Part shown: positions 19,614-28,080 of the stretch, piece by piece
Layout: each line of letters starts with the position of its first letter
Numbering within the stretch: the first letter of the stretch is position 1
DNA from: Halopseudomonas aestusnigri
GTDB lineage: Bacteria; Pseudomonadota; Gammaproteobacteria; Pseudomonadales; Pseudomonadaceae
Direction of reading: 5' to 3'
DNA length: 64,000 bases
NCBI RefSeq assembly: GCF_002197985.1
Contig: NZ_NBYK01000004.1
Span: 248,001 to 312,000 of the forward strand
Position numbers and translations under genes: made by a program
The notes under the pieces: model-generated
The model's input: the letters and a program-made list of their open reading frames with translations, nothing else
The model's database searches: none
Told to the model about the DNA's origin: nothing

Positions 19614-20527
19614 ACCGGCGACACCTCGCTCAGCAACCAGCGCGCCAGGCTGTCGCCGCCATGCCCGGCCGGATCGTGGGTGGCGCGCAGACGATGGCTG
19701 ACCACCGCAGGCAATACCGCCTGCACATCTTCGGGGATGACGTAATTGCGCTGTTCCAGCAGTGCCCAGGCACGGGCTGCGGCCAGCAGGCCCAAACTGG
19801 CCCTTGGTGACAAGCCCCAGGCGCAGGCGTCACTGTTGCGGGTGTGATTGACCAGCCGCAGGATGTAGTCGATCAGCGCATCGCTGGCGGTAACCTGCGG
19901 CACCAGCGCCTGAAGTGCACAGAGCTGCTCACGGCCGAGCACGGTTCTGATGGCGTCCAGGCGGACCCGGCGTGCATCGCCCTGCAGCAGGCTCTTCTCG
20001 GCCGCCTCGCTGGGGTAACCGAGCGACAGACGCATCAGAAACCGATCCAACTGCGACTCGGGCAGCGCGAAGGTGCCGGACTGGGAAACCGGGTTCTGGG
20101 TGGCGATCACGAAAAACGGATCGGGCAGCGGGCGGGTCGCCCCGTCAACCGTCACCTGGCCTTCCTCCATTGCTTCAAGCAAGGCGCTCTGGCTCTTCGG
20201 GGTCGCACGGTTGATCTCGTCGGCCAGCACCAGCTCGGCAAAGATGGGCCCGGGATGAAACACAAACTGGGCGGTATTGCGGTCAAATACCGAGGTGCCG
20301 AGGATGTCACCGGGCAGCAGGTCACTGGTGAACTGAATACGCTGGTAACTCATGCCCAGTACCCGGGCCAGCGCCTGCGACAGCGTCGTCTTGCCCATGC
20401 CGGGCAGATCCTCGATCAGCAGATGCCCCTTGGCCAGAATGCAGGCCAGCGCCAGCTTGATCGCCTGGGATTTGCCCAGCAGCACCTCACCTATGGCGTC
20501 CTGCGCCGCACTCAACACATCCTTCAT
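19610..20527 (-). CDS. MoxR family AAA+ ATPase
   Basis: This 305-residue AAA+ ATPase of the MoxR group has Walker A GMGKTTLSQALA at about residue 39, Walker B ELVLADEINRATPKSQSALLEAMEEGQV and sensor 1 FFVIATQNP. MoxR proteins act as chaperone-like ATPases for metal-cofactor or membrane-complex assembly, usually together with a DUF58 protein as here. It is the first gene of the moxR-DUF58-tgpA operon, with AGAGG seven bases upstream of the ATG. The specific client is not known. Confidence 0.93.
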   Translation of the reverse strand: MKDVLSAAQDAIGEVLLGKSQAIKLALACILAKGHLLIEDLPGMGKTTLSQALARVLGMSYQRIQFTSDLLPGDILGTSVFDRNTAQFVFHPGPIFAELVLADEINRATPKSQSALLEAMEEGQVTVDGATRPLPDPFFVIATQNPVSQSGTFALPESQLDRFLMRLSLGYPSEAAEKSLLQGDARRVRLDAIRTVLGREQLCALQALVPQVTASDALIDYILRLVNHTRNSDACAWGLSPRASLGLLAAARAWALLEQRNYVIPEDVQAVLPAVVSHRLRATHDPAGHGGDSLARWLLSEVSPV

Positions 20528-20645
20528 GCTTACCTCTTCTCCGGGCTACCATGCCATGGTAGGTGCAAGCGCTGTTACGCGAAAGCCAAATGCAATAGCT
20601 TGTAACAGCCTGCACATCACCCATCAGGAAATCCGAGGGGGTTGA

Positions 20646-21557
20646 ATGTCACTGTTTCGCACGATGGTCCTGCTGCTGACAAGCCTGCTGGGCGGCTGCT
20701 CGGCGCTGGCCCCGGTCAATTGGCTGGTGCCTGAAAACGGCTACAAAACCCTCACCGATCTGCCCTACGGTGACTTGCCACGCCAGCGGCTCGACGTATA
20801 CCTGCCGACGGACCTGAAAGCCAACGCCCCGGTGGTGGTGTTCTATTACGGCGGCAGCTGGCGCAACGGCGAACGCGCCGATTACCGGTTTGTCGGCCAG
20901 GCGTTGGCCAGTCGCGGCATTATCACCGTGATCCCGGACTACCGGCTGTATCCCGAGGTCCGCTATCCCGATTTTTTGCGCGACAGCGCCAAGGCACTGG
21001 CCTGGACCCAGGCCAACCGCAGCAACTGGCAAAGCCCAGCCGGTCCGCTGTTCGTCATGGGCCACAGTGCCGGCGCCTACAACGCCGCCATGCTCGCGCT
21101 AGATCCGCGCTGGCTGGCACAGGAACAACTTGCCCCCGAGGTGCTCAGTGGCTGGATCGGTCTCGCCGGGCCCTATGACTTTCTGCCGATCATCAACCCC
21201 AATGTGCAGCCGGTTTTCTATCACCCGCAAACGCCGGTCGACTCCCAGCCGCTGGTCCACGCCAGTGCCGCCAGCCCGCCGGCCCTGCTGCTTGCCGGAG
21301 CCGATGACAGCCTGGTTGACCCGCAGCGCAACACCCGGCAACTCGCCGAGGCCCTGAGCAACTATCAGGTTGCCACGCAAAGCGCGATTCTGAGCGACAT
21401 GGGGCACATCAAAATTCTGCTCACACTGGCAGCGCCCTTTCAGGACCGGGCTCCGATGATTGAGCAGATCACCGGCTTCATAAGTAGGCACGGCACGCGG
21501 GACGGCGGGCAGCAAGTCAGCACGGATCCGGCTGTCGCCTCAGCCCGAACCAACTAG
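20646..21557 (+). CDS. Alpha/beta hydrolase lipoprotein (carboxylesterase-like)
   Basis: This 303-residue protein starts with a lipoprotein signal (LTSLLGGC, Cys18). The hydrolase fold has YYGGSWRNGER as oxyanion region, VMGHSAGAYNAAML with nucleophile Ser near residue 139, the acidic residue in GADDSLVDP, and His in DMGHIKILL. The arrangement resembles the BD-FAE/esterase-lipase group. GAGGGGG precedes the ATG. It is divergent from moxR and convergent with the urease operon, a monocistronic unit. The substrate is unknown; an ester in the periplasm is likely. Confidence 0.87.
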   Translation: MSLFRTMVLLLTSLLGGCSALAPVNWLVPENGYKTLTDLPYGDLPRQRLDVYLPTDLKANAPVVVFYYGGSWRNGERADYRFVGQALASRGIITVIPDYRLYPEVRYPDFLRDSAKALAWTQANRSNWQSPAGPLFVMGHSAGAYNAAMLALDPRWLAQEQLAPEVLSGWIGLAGPYDFLPIINPNVQPVFYHPQTPVDSQPLVHASAASPPALLLAGADDSLVDPQRNTRQLAEALSNYQVATQSAILSDMGHIKILLTLAAPFQDRAPMIEQITGFISRHGTRDGGQQVSTDPAVASARTN

Positions 21558-21675
21558 GAAAGAACGGCACAAGCAAGGGAAGTCAGGGCAACGCCGTCAA
21601 CCGGACAAACCGAAAAATCCGAGAAGGCCGGGCGATGCTGGAAGGAAAGGGAACGAAGAGGTTAAGCGCAGAGAC

Positions 21676-21708
21676 GCGGTACCGGCGGGTCAACGCCGCC
21701 GGTACCGC
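21676..21708. terminator. 13-bp perfect hairpin between the esterase and ureJ
   Basis: GCGGTACCGGCGG pairs with CCGCCGGTACCGC around a seven-base loop, seven bases past the ureJ stop codon. It is symmetric and sits between convergent genes. There is no T tract in either direction. It may mark a transcript end, stabilise the urease mRNA 3' end or block read-through. Confidence 0.55.
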
Positions 21709-21714
21709 AGCCGA

Positions 21715-22302
21715 TTACATGCCGACGGCCATACCGACGCCAGCCAGACTGATCAGGGCGCCCAGGCTGCCCATCACGACGCGCGCGGCCTTGCGCTCCT
21801 GCAGCCACAGGCCGCCAAACAGACCGGCTGCGTGCAGTGCCGCGGTAGCGACCGCGAAGCCCAGCGCGTAGCTCAGCGCACCTGCAGCAGCAGGCATTTC
21901 AGCACCGTGGGCGTAGCCGTGGAACAGCGAGAAGCCAGCCACCAGCAGCGCCACCGGCGCAGTCTGGCCACGCTGCACAACAACCAGCAGCGCGCCCAGT
22001 ACGATGACCGACCCGACGATGCCCAGTTCAACGCCCGGCAGGTGAACACCGGCCATCGCCAACGCCCCGCCAACCAGCATCACGGCAACGAACAGCAGCG
22101 GCAGCAGCCAGCGGGCAGCACCGCCCAGCTTGGCGCCGCACAGACCAACAGCCACCATCGCCAGCAGGTGATCCATGCCCATCAACGGGTGCGTGATCCC
22201 GGCGGCCAGTCCCGAGACATCATGGCCGGGGTGCGCCTGTGCCAGTCCAGGCAGCAGGGCAAGAGTGGCAATCAAGCCAAGGCGTTTGTTCAACAGTGTC
22301 AT
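21715..22302 (-). CDS. ureJ: HupE/UreJ family nickel permease-like protein
   Basis: This 195-residue membrane protein starts with a cleavable signal ending in GLAQA followed by HPGHD. The HupE/UreJ core follows, with GITHPLMGMDHLLAMVAVGL and the metal-site-like HGYAHGAEMP. About six hydrophobic segments follow the signal. HupE/UreJ proteins bring nickel to urease or hydrogenase accessory systems. The start at 22302 gives a canonical signal peptide; the longer open frame runs into ureG. As last gene of the urease operon it starts one base after the ureG stop. The nickel role is family knowledge, not shown by sequence. Confidence 0.9.
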   Translation of the reverse strand: MTLLNKRLGLIATLALLPGLAQAHPGHDVSGLAAGITHPLMGMDHLLAMVAVGLCGAKLGGAARWLLPLLFVAVMLVGGALAMAGVHLPGVELGIVGSVIVLGALLVVVQRGQTAPVALLVAGFSLFHGYAHGAEMPAAAGALSYALGFAVATAALHAAGLFGGLWLQERKAARVVMGSLGALISLAGVGMAVGM

Positions 22303-22303
22303 G

Positions 22304-22948
22304 TCAGGCTCCTTGTTGCTGTGCAGTGTCCGGCAGAGCCTTGAGCATGCCCTGACGTACGATAAATTCGATGATCTGGTCCACGCCCTGACCACTCTTG
22401 AGATTCGAGAACACGAACGGACGCTCGCCGCGCATCTTCTTGGCGTCACGGTCCATCACATCCAGATCGGCACCAACCAGCGGGGCCAGGTCGGTCTTGT
22501 TGATGATCAGCAGGTCGGAACGGGTGATGCCCGGGCCGCCCTTGCGCGGAATCTTGTCGCCGGCAGACACGTCGATCACGTAGAGGGTCAGATCAGACAG
22601 TTCGGGGCTGAAGGTCGCAGCCAGGTTGTCACCACCGCTCTCCACCAGCACCAGTTCCATGTCCGGGAAGCGTTCCTGCAATTCGGCCACCGCCGCCAGA
22701 TTCATGGAGGCGTCTTCACGAATCGCGGTGTGCGGGCAGCCGCCGGTTTCTACCCCGAGAATGCGGTCTTCCGGCAGCGCCTGATGGCGCAGCAGAAAAT
22801 CGGCGTCTTCGCGGGTGTAGATGTCGTTGGTAATCACGCCCAGGTTGTAGTGCGGATACAGGCGCTCGCAAAGGGTGCGAACCAGCGCGGTCTTGCCGGA
22901 CCCGACCGGTCCGCCGATGCCTACCCGCAGTGCAGGTCTGGAAGTCAT
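22304..22948 (-). CDS. ureG: Urease accessory GTPase UreG
   Basis: This 214-residue SIMIBI-class GTPase has P-loop [11 protein letters not shown] at residues 13-23 and a switch region with [17 protein letters not shown], containing the Cys-Pro-His nickel-binding motif. [15 protein letters not shown] and the [13 protein letters not shown] guanine-specificity motif follow. UreG carries nickel and hydrolyses GTP during activation of apo-urease with UreD and UreF. Length and motifs are all typical. It lies 13 bases after ureF. Confidence 0.97.
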   Translation of the reverse strand: MTSRPALRVGIGGPVGSGKTALVRTLCERLYPHYNLGVITNDIYTREDADFLLRHQALPEDRILGVETGGCPHTAIREDASMNLAAVAELQERFPDMELVLVESGGDNLAATFSPELSDLTLYVIDVSAGDKIPRKGGPGITRSDLLIINKTDLAPLVGADLDVMDRDAKKMRGERPFVFSNLKSGQGVDQIIEFIVRQGMLKALPDTAQQQGA

Positions 22949-22961
22949 GTGTCAGTGCTCC

Positions 22962-23657
22962 TTAAGATCGAAACAATCGGGTGTATTGATGTTCATGGCG
23001 GGCGCTGGCAAAGGCCAGGCCCGGTAATCCTGCGCCGAGATCATCGGCGGACAGTGTGGCGGCGGTATCCACCACCGCAGGCAAATCGGGCAGCATGCGA
23101 TCCAGCAACCGCTGGGCGTCGGTCTGCCCGAGCGGAATCAATTTGGTTGCGGCGCCGGTTTGGTTCTCCAGCCAGCTCCAGAGCGCGCCCAGTGCCAGCG
23201 CACGAGCGCCGGTCTGCCAGTGCTGCCCGGCCATCGCCAATGCGGTCATCAGCGCAATCGGCTCGCCCTGCGGCCATTCCATCGCCGCAGGCACCGCCAG
23301 CGATTTGAGCAGACGCAGCAGCGCCCCGCCCTGCTGGCTGTCTTCAAGGTACAACTCTGCCGTTTCCCGATTGGCCAACAACCAGTCGTTCCAGGAAAAC
23401 AGCGCGCCTTCATCATCACGCTCCAGCGCATCGTACTGGCGCAGCAGCAACGGAATATCCAGCTTCGCCAGCGAGTGACCAAGCAAACCGCCCAGCCAGT
23501 GGGCGGCACTGTCGATGTCACTCACCCAGTTCTGCTCGATGGCGTACTCCAGCCCTTGCGAGTAGGCGTAGGCACCAATCGGCAGCGCCGGGCTGGCCAG
23601 CTGCAGCACGCGCAACAGGGCCAGGTCAGCGACCGGGCTCACCTCAGCCATGGGCAT
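22962..23657 (-). CDS. ureF: Urease accessory protein UreF
   Basis: This all-helical 231-residue protein carries the UreF signature near the N-terminus (LLQLASPALPIGAYAYSQGLE) and a C-terminal DAQRLLDRMLPDLPAVVDTA region. UreF joins UreD on the urease apoenzyme and recruits the UreG dimer. The gene overlaps the end of ureE by 14 bases, which supports translational coupling within the operon. Confidence 0.95.
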   Translation of the reverse strand: MPMAEVSPVADLALLRVLQLASPALPIGAYAYSQGLEYAIEQNWVSDIDSAAHWLGGLLGHSLAKLDIPLLLRQYDALERDDEGALFSWNDWLLANRETAELYLEDSQQGGALLRLLKSLAVPAAMEWPQGEPIALMTALAMAGQHWQTGARALALGALWSWLENQTGAATKLIPLGQTDAQRLLDRMLPDLPAVVDTAATLSADDLGAGLPGLAFASARHEHQYTRLFRS

Positions 23658-24129
23658 GCCCAGCGAGGCGCAGCAGCGGCGCGGCCGGCGTGGCTACGCT
23701 GTGACTGTGGTTGTGATACGCGCCCTTCTCCGGGTTGAACGGCGCGGTGATCTGCTCGACCTCCAGCCCGAAGCCCACCAGCATGGCGTCCAGCACGTGA
23801 TCGCACTGGTAGCGCAGCTCGGTCGCATGCACCTCCAGCGCCACGTGGCGGTTGCCCATGTGATACGCAGCGCGGGCCAGTTTCAGGGTGTCGTCACAGA
23901 CCACGCGCGAGAGTTTTTCCGGTGCGGCGGCAATCATCAGCACGCTGCCATCGAGGCACTGCAGACGATCGCCCTGCGCCAGCACGCGACCACGTGGCAG
24001 AAACAAACCGACTTCGTCGCCGGCAACCGTCTTGGCACGCAGACGGCTGCGGGTGCGCAGCTCGTAGGTCAGTTCCAGTACGTGGTCATGGGGGCCGGAC
24101 TCTTCCAGCCAGGCATGACATTCCAGCAT
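23644..24129 (-). CDS. ureE: Urease accessory nickel metallochaperone UreE
   Basis: This 161-residue protein has the N-terminal peptide-binding domain with RTRSRLRAKTVAGDEVGLFLPRG and the C-terminal metal-binding domain with GNRHVALEV and the YQCDHVLDAML region. It ends in a short histidine-bearing tail (HNHSHS and GHAHG) that could bind extra nickel. UreE passes nickel to UreG. I chose ATG 24129 (MLECHAW); the longer frame reads into ureC. It follows ureC by ten bases. Confidence 0.94.
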   Translation of the reverse strand: MLECHAWLEESGPHDHVLELTYELRTRSRLRAKTVAGDEVGLFLPRGRVLAQGDRLQCLDGSVLMIAAAPEKLSRVVCDDTLKLARAAYHMGNRHVALEVHATELRYQCDHVLDAMLVGFGLEVEQITAPFNPEKGAYHNHSHSVATPAAPLLRLAGHAHG

Positions 24130-24139
24130 CGTGCTCTCC

Positions 24140-25840
24140 TTAAAACAGGTAGTAACGCTGCGCCAACGGCAGCTCATCAGCAGGCTCGCAGAGCAGCTCA
24201 ACGCCGTCGGCCTTGACCACATAGGTCTGCGGATCGACGCTGATGTCCGGCTGATAATCGTTCAGTTTCATGTCGGCCTTGCTGATATTGCGTGTATTGC
24301 GCACGGCCTCGAGACGACGCTTCAGGCCCAGCTTTTCCGCCACGCCAGCATCAATCGCCGCCTGCGAGACGAAGGTCAGACAGGTGGTGTCCATGCCCCG
24401 GCCGAAGGCGCCAAACATCGGCCGGTAATGCACCGGCTGTGGCGTCGGGATGGAGGCATTCGGATCACCCATAGGCGCCGCTGCAATGGCCCCGCCCTTG
24501 AGAATCAGGCTCGGCTTGGCGCCGAAGAAGGCAGGCTTCCACAGCACCAGATCCGCCAGCTTGCCGACTTCAATCGAGCCGACCACATGACCGACGCCCA
24601 TGGTGATGGCCGGGTTGATGGTGTACTTGGCGATGTAGCGTTTGACCCGCGCGTTATCGGACCAATCATCGTCGCCTTCCAGCGGGCCACGCTGGACTTT
24701 CATCTTGTGCGCGGTTTGCCAGGTGCGAGTGATCACCTCGCCGACCCGGCCCATGGCCTGGGAGTCGGAGGAGATCATGCAGAAGGCGCCCAGGTCATGC
24801 AGGATGTCTTCAGCGGCAATGGTTTCGCGGCGAATGCGCGAGTCGGCGAAGGCCACGTCTTCAGCAATGGCCGGATCAAGGTGGTGGCAGACCATCAGCA
24901 TGTCGAGGTGCTCATCGACCGTGTTGATGGTGTAGGGCCGCGTCGGGTTGGTCGAGGACGGCAGCACGTTGGATTCGCCGCAGGCCTTGATGATGTCCGG
25001 CGCATGGCCACCACCAGCGCCTTCGGTGTGGTAGGTGTGAATCACCCGGCCGTTGATGGCCGCCAGGGTGTCTTCAACAAAGCCGGATTCGTTCAGGGTA
25101 TCGGTGTGGATAGCCACCTGCACGTCGAAGGCATCGGCCACGCTCAGGCAGCAGTCGATCGCCGCTGGAGTGGTGCCCCAGTCTTCGTGCAGTTTCATGC
25201 CCATGGCACCGGCCTGAATCTGCTCTTCCAGCGGGTCCGGCAGACTGGCGTTGCCCTTGCCGAGAAAACCCAGATTCATCGGGAAGCATTCGGCCGACTG
25301 CAGCATCTTGCCGATATGCCAGGCACCCGGCGTACAGGTCGTCGCGTTGGTGCCGGTGGCCGGGCCGGTGCCGCCACCGATCATGGTGGTGACGCCCGAC
25401 ATCAGCGCCTCATCAATCTGCTGCGGGCAGATAAAGTGAATGTGCGCGTCGATACCGCCGGCGGTAAGGATCATGCCCTCACCGGCAATCACCTCGGTGC
25501 TCGGGCCGACGATGATGTCGATGCCGGGCTGAATGTCCGGGTTTCCGGCCTTGCCGATCGCCTGGATGTTGCCATCCTTGATCGCCACGTCGGCCTTGAT
25601 GATGCCCCACCAATCAACGATCAATGCGTTGGTGATGACCGTATCCGGCGTCTCGGCGCGGGTGCGCTGGCTCTGGCCCATGCCATCACGGATGACCTTG
25701 CCGCCACCGAATTTCACTTCTTCGCCGTAGCGGGTCAGGTCCTTCTCGACACTGATCCACAGCTCGGTATCACCGAGGCGAACGCGGTCGCCGGTGGTTG
25801 GGCCGTACATTTCCGCATAGGCCTGTCTGCTGATTTCCAT
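24140..25840 (-). CDS. ureC: Urease alpha subunit UreC (catalytic)
   Basis: The 566-residue catalytic subunit hydrolyses urea to ammonia and carbamate at a dinuclear nickel site. All active-site residues can be seen: His133 and His135 (AHIHF), the carbamylated Lys216 ([12 protein letters not shown]), His245 (AIHTD), His271 (HTYH), Cys318 and His319 in the flap (MVCHHLDP) and Asp359 (ISSDSQAMG). The length is standard. It follows ureB by about 21 bases. Nothing suggests inactivation. Confidence 0.98.
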   Translation of the reverse strand: MEISRQAYAEMYGPTTGDRVRLGDTELWISVEKDLTRYGEEVKFGGGKVIRDGMGQSQRTRAETPDTVITNALIVDWWGIIKADVAIKDGNIQAIGKAGNPDIQPGIDIIVGPSTEVIAGEGMILTAGGIDAHIHFICPQQIDEALMSGVTTMIGGGTGPATGTNATTCTPGAWHIGKMLQSAECFPMNLGFLGKGNASLPDPLEEQIQAGAMGMKLHEDWGTTPAAIDCCLSVADAFDVQVAIHTDTLNESGFVEDTLAAINGRVIHTYHTEGAGGGHAPDIIKACGESNVLPSSTNPTRPYTINTVDEHLDMLMVCHHLDPAIAEDVAFADSRIRRETIAAEDILHDLGAFCMISSDSQAMGRVGEVITRTWQTAHKMKVQRGPLEGDDDWSDNARVKRYIAKYTINPAITMGVGHVVGSIEVGKLADLVLWKPAFFGAKPSLILKGGAIAAAPMGDPNASIPTPQPVHYRPMFGAFGRGMDTTCLTFVSQAAIDAGVAEKLGLKRRLEAVRNTRNISKADMKLNDYQPDISVDPQTYVVKADGVELLCEPADELPLAQRYYLF

Positions 25841-25861
25841 TGTTCGCTTCTCCCAATCTGC

Positions 25862-26167
25862 TCAGAGACTGCCCATGACGTCGCCACGGAAGCCATAGAC
25901 CTTGCGCTCACCTGCCAGCGCTACCAGTTCTACCTCGCGGCTCTGCCCCGGCTCAAAGCGCACCGCGGTGCCGGCGGCGATATTGAGACGAAAACCGCGC
26001 GCCGCATCGCGATCAAACTGCAGCGCCGGGTTGGTCTCGGCAAAGTGGTAATGGGAGCCGACCTGCACCGGACGATCACCGCTGTTGGCAACGCTGATCA
26101 CCAGTGTTTCGCGTCCTTCGTTCAGTTGCAGCACGCCGGGGCGGGTCTGCACTTCTCCTGGAATCAT
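25862..26167 (-). CDS. ureB: Urease beta subunit UreB
   Basis: This 101-residue structural subunit starts MIPGEVQ and has [26 protein letters not shown], the family signature, then [17 protein letters not shown] and a C-terminal GxxxVYGFRG. Separate ureA and ureB genes are the usual proteobacterial three-subunit layout. It lies nine bases downstream of ureA. Confidence 0.97.
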   Translation of the reverse strand: MIPGEVQTRPGVLQLNEGRETLVISVANSGDRPVQVGSHYHFAETNPALQFDRDAARGFRLNIAAGTAVRFEPGQSREVELVALAGERKVYGFRGDVMGSL

Positions 26168-26176
26168 GATGGGCTC

Positions 26177-26479
26177 CTACGGAATCGGGTTATGAACGGT
26201 GACCAGCTTGGTGCCGTCCGGGAAGGTGGCTTCGATCTGCACCTCGGCCAGCAGCTCCGGCACACCGGGCATGACCTGCTCGCGGGTCAGCAGCGTGCGG
26301 CCATAACTCATCATCTCGGCTACGCTGCGACCATCGCGCGCGCCTTCCATGATGGCGGCGCTGATATAGGCCATCGACTCGGGGTAATTCAGCTTTACGC
26401 CACGGGCCAGCCGGCGCTCCGCCAGCAGCGCGGCGGTAAACAGCAGCAGCTTGTCTTTCTCGCGGGGGGTCAGCTCCAT
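26177..26479 (-). CDS. ureA: Urease gamma subunit UreA
   Basis: This 100-residue subunit begins [23 protein letters not shown] and includes the signature [23 protein letters not shown] plus [24 protein letters not shown] near the C-terminus. It assembles with UreB and UreC into the urease trimer. It lies 15 bases after ureD and shares its promoter. Confidence 0.97.
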   Translation of the reverse strand: MELTPREKDKLLLFTAALLAERRLARGVKLNYPESMAYISAAIMEGARDGRSVAEMMSYGRTLLTREQVMPGVPELLAEVQIEATFPDGTKLVTVHNPIP

Positions 26480-26494
26480 GAAGAGGGCTCCATC

Positions 26495-27352
26495 TCAAGT
26501 GTTCCAGATACGTGGTGCACAGGGTTCACGCCCGTTGATCAACGGACGCAGCTGCCGCCACAGACGAATAAAGGTATTGCGCGCATGCTCGGCATGCAGG
26601 CCAAGATAACGCCCAATCAGCAGCCCGTTGCGCAGGGTCAGCGCCAGCTCCGGGCAATCGGTCACGCTGTCACGCAGATCATCCATCTGCTGACGGTCCA
26701 GCTGCACGGTCGCCAGCCAGGTACCACTGACGCCGCAGCCGCCAAGGCCCCAGCGTGCTTCCAGCAGCGGGTCACCACCGACAAACTGATTGCGCTCGAT
26801 ATAGATCGGACGGCCATCGCGCCAGACATCCAGCCGCTGGTCTACCTGACCATAGCTGAAGCCCTCTCCCGCTGCAGGGCGGCCCAGACAGAGCAGATCC
26901 CAGGCCACGCAGCGAGCGTCCACGGCCAGATCGATGCGGGTGATCATGCGAGCGTGGCAGCCCTCAAAGGCGATGGTGTCCTGCGGCAGGTATTCAAGGC
27001 TGCTGCCGGAGGCAAGGGAAAAACGGTTGTGCTGCACCTGCAGCGTGCCGTTGTCGCGAGCGCGGTAAAACTTGCCGGAGGATGGCGTAGTCAGGACAGC
27101 ACAAGCGTTCTCCTGCATGTCGGCCTGCAGACGCAGATTGTCGCCACTCACCAGCCCACCCGGCGGATGCAGAATGTACAGATGCGGGCAATCCACCCCT
27201 TCCGGGGTAAACGGACGCTGCACGCGCAGCGGGCCGCGATGACTGGTATGGGCAAGTTGTGTACGCGCACCGGAACGCACAAAGCCCAGCCGCAAACCGG
27301 CCTGCCAGTTCAAAGCGCTGTCATGCTGCTCCAGGTGCCAGGCGTGTGTCAT
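26495..27352 (-). CDS. ureD: Urease accessory protein UreD
   Basis: This 285-residue protein has the UreD landmarks RGPLRVQRPFTPEG, CPHLYILHPPGGLVSGDNL and TTPSSGKFYR. It binds apo-urease and bridges it to UreF/UreG during nickel insertion. It is the first gene of the ureDABCEFGJ operon, transcribed on the minus strand, with the sigma-54 promoter about 37-52 bases upstream of the ATG. The ribosome-binding site is weak (GGGAACGAG), perhaps limiting the scaffold protein relative to the structural subunits. Confidence 0.95.
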   Translation of the reverse strand: MTHAWHLEQHDSALNWQAGLRLGFVRSGARTQLAHTSHRGPLRVQRPFTPEGVDCPHLYILHPPGGLVSGDNLRLQADMQENACAVLTTPSSGKFYRARDNGTLQVQHNRFSLASGSSLEYLPQDTIAFEGCHARMITRIDLAVDARCVAWDLLCLGRPAAGEGFSYGQVDQRLDVWRDGRPIYIERNQFVGGDPLLEARWGLGGCGVSGTWLATVQLDRQQMDDLRDSVTDCPELALTLRNGLLIGRYLGLHAEHARNTFIRLWRQLRPLINGREPCAPRIWNT

Positions 27353-27388
27353 GCGTGCTCGTTCCCAATCAATAATCCCGATTTACAG

Positions 27389-27404
27389 AGCAAGTGCCAT
27401 GCCA
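27389..27404 (-). promoter_or_regulatory. Sigma-54 promoter of the urease operon
   Basis: Read on the minus strand the site is TGGCATGGCACTTGCT. The -24 GG and -12 GC are separated by exactly ten bases, and both the TGGCA and TTGC elements match the RpoN consensus. Transcription would start near 27378, giving a leader of about 25 bases before ureD. Its position and strand fit only the urease operon. Confidence 0.85.
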
Positions 27405-27496
27405 CATAAGGAGTCCCGGGTTCCGGGGGACGCACGAGGACAGCGCAGCCATCAGCGCACCAATATAGCTCACTGACCATTTGGACAGCTTTTACA

Positions 27497-27513
27497 TGCA
27501 CCATGATGAAGCA
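27497..27513 (-). promoter_or_regulatory. Candidate NtrC enhancer site upstream of the urease promoter
   Basis: TGCACC, five bases, then GAAGCA matches the NtrC dyad TGCACC-N5-GGTGCA in ten of twelve positions. It lies about 120 bases upstream of the predicted start, a usual distance for an enhancer. A much weaker dyad begins at the GCACC near 27457. NtrC control of urease is known in other proteobacteria; binding here is inferred. Confidence 0.6.
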
Positions 27514-27640
27514 CAATTGGAAACACTCACCGCCTTGCAACTGCGCGCCAATCTGGTAGGGTCGACAGGTCGGCGTCCTGTCGACGTTTTCCCTTACCTC
27601 ATTTTTACCCAACTCTGATCAAGGAGTAGTGCCGTTCGCC

Positions 27641-28048
27641 ATGAACAAATCCCCTGCAATCGTCCTGACCCGTCTGGATGTTCAACGCCTGGAAAAGGTA
27701 ATGGCCGATATACCGGCCCCGCTGGAAATGCTCGAAGCGCTGGAGGACGAACTGCTGCGCGCACGTGTCATCAGCCACAAGCAGATCCCCAAGGACGTGG
27801 TTACGATGAACTCGACGGTGCGTTTCATTGACGAGGCCAGCGATCGGGAGTTTGTGCTGACGCTGGTCTACCCGGATCAGGCGGGCCGTCCCGGCACCAT
27901 TTCCGTACTGGCACCGGTCGGCATGGCATTGATCGGGCTGAAGGTCGGCCAGAGCATCAATTGGCAGGGCCCGGCCGGGCGGCCCCTGCGCCTGAAGATC
28001 ATCGATGTGCTCTATCAGCCGGAAGCCAACGGTGACTTCCACCTCTGA
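27641..28048 (+). CDS. rnk: Regulator of nucleoside diphosphate kinase (Rnk, GreA/B-like)
   Basis: This 135-residue protein has an N-terminal helical hairpin and a C-terminal GreA/GreB-like FKBP-fold domain (FVLTLVYPDQA, GTISVLAPVGMALIGLKVGQSI). Rnk binds RNA polymerase and was found as a suppressor affecting NDK levels and alginate in P. aeruginosa. The start is uncertain: AAGGAG at 27621-27626 is 14 bases from ATG 27641 and only two bases from an in-frame GTG at 27629. I prefer the ATG. It is divergent from the urease operon. Confidence 0.9.
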   Translation: MNKSPAIVLTRLDVQRLEKVMADIPAPLEMLEALEDELLRARVISHKQIPKDVVTMNSTVRFIDEASDREFVLTLVYPDQAGRPGTISVLAPVGMALIGLKVGQSINWQGPAGRPLRLKIIDVLYQPEANGDFHL

Positions 28049-28051
28049 GTG

Positions 28052-28072
28052 ATTGCCCCTGACCGGGGCAAT
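28052..28072. terminator. Hairpin between rnk and rmuC
   Basis: ATTGCCCC and GGGGCAAT form a perfect 8-bp stem with a five-base loop, three bases after the rnk stop codon and just beyond the rmuC stop on the other strand. It lacks a T tract. It may serve both convergent genes. Confidence 0.45.
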
Positions 28073-28080
28073 GCACCGTA

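Noticed and set aside
24131-27409. Open frame of more than 1,000 codons on the plus strand, opposite the urease genes
   Set aside because: It lies wholly antisense to ureC, ureB, ureA and ureD, whose active-site residues and overlaps are intact. In GC-rich DNA the frame opposite a real gene often stays open. It has no ribosome-binding site or recognisable domain.
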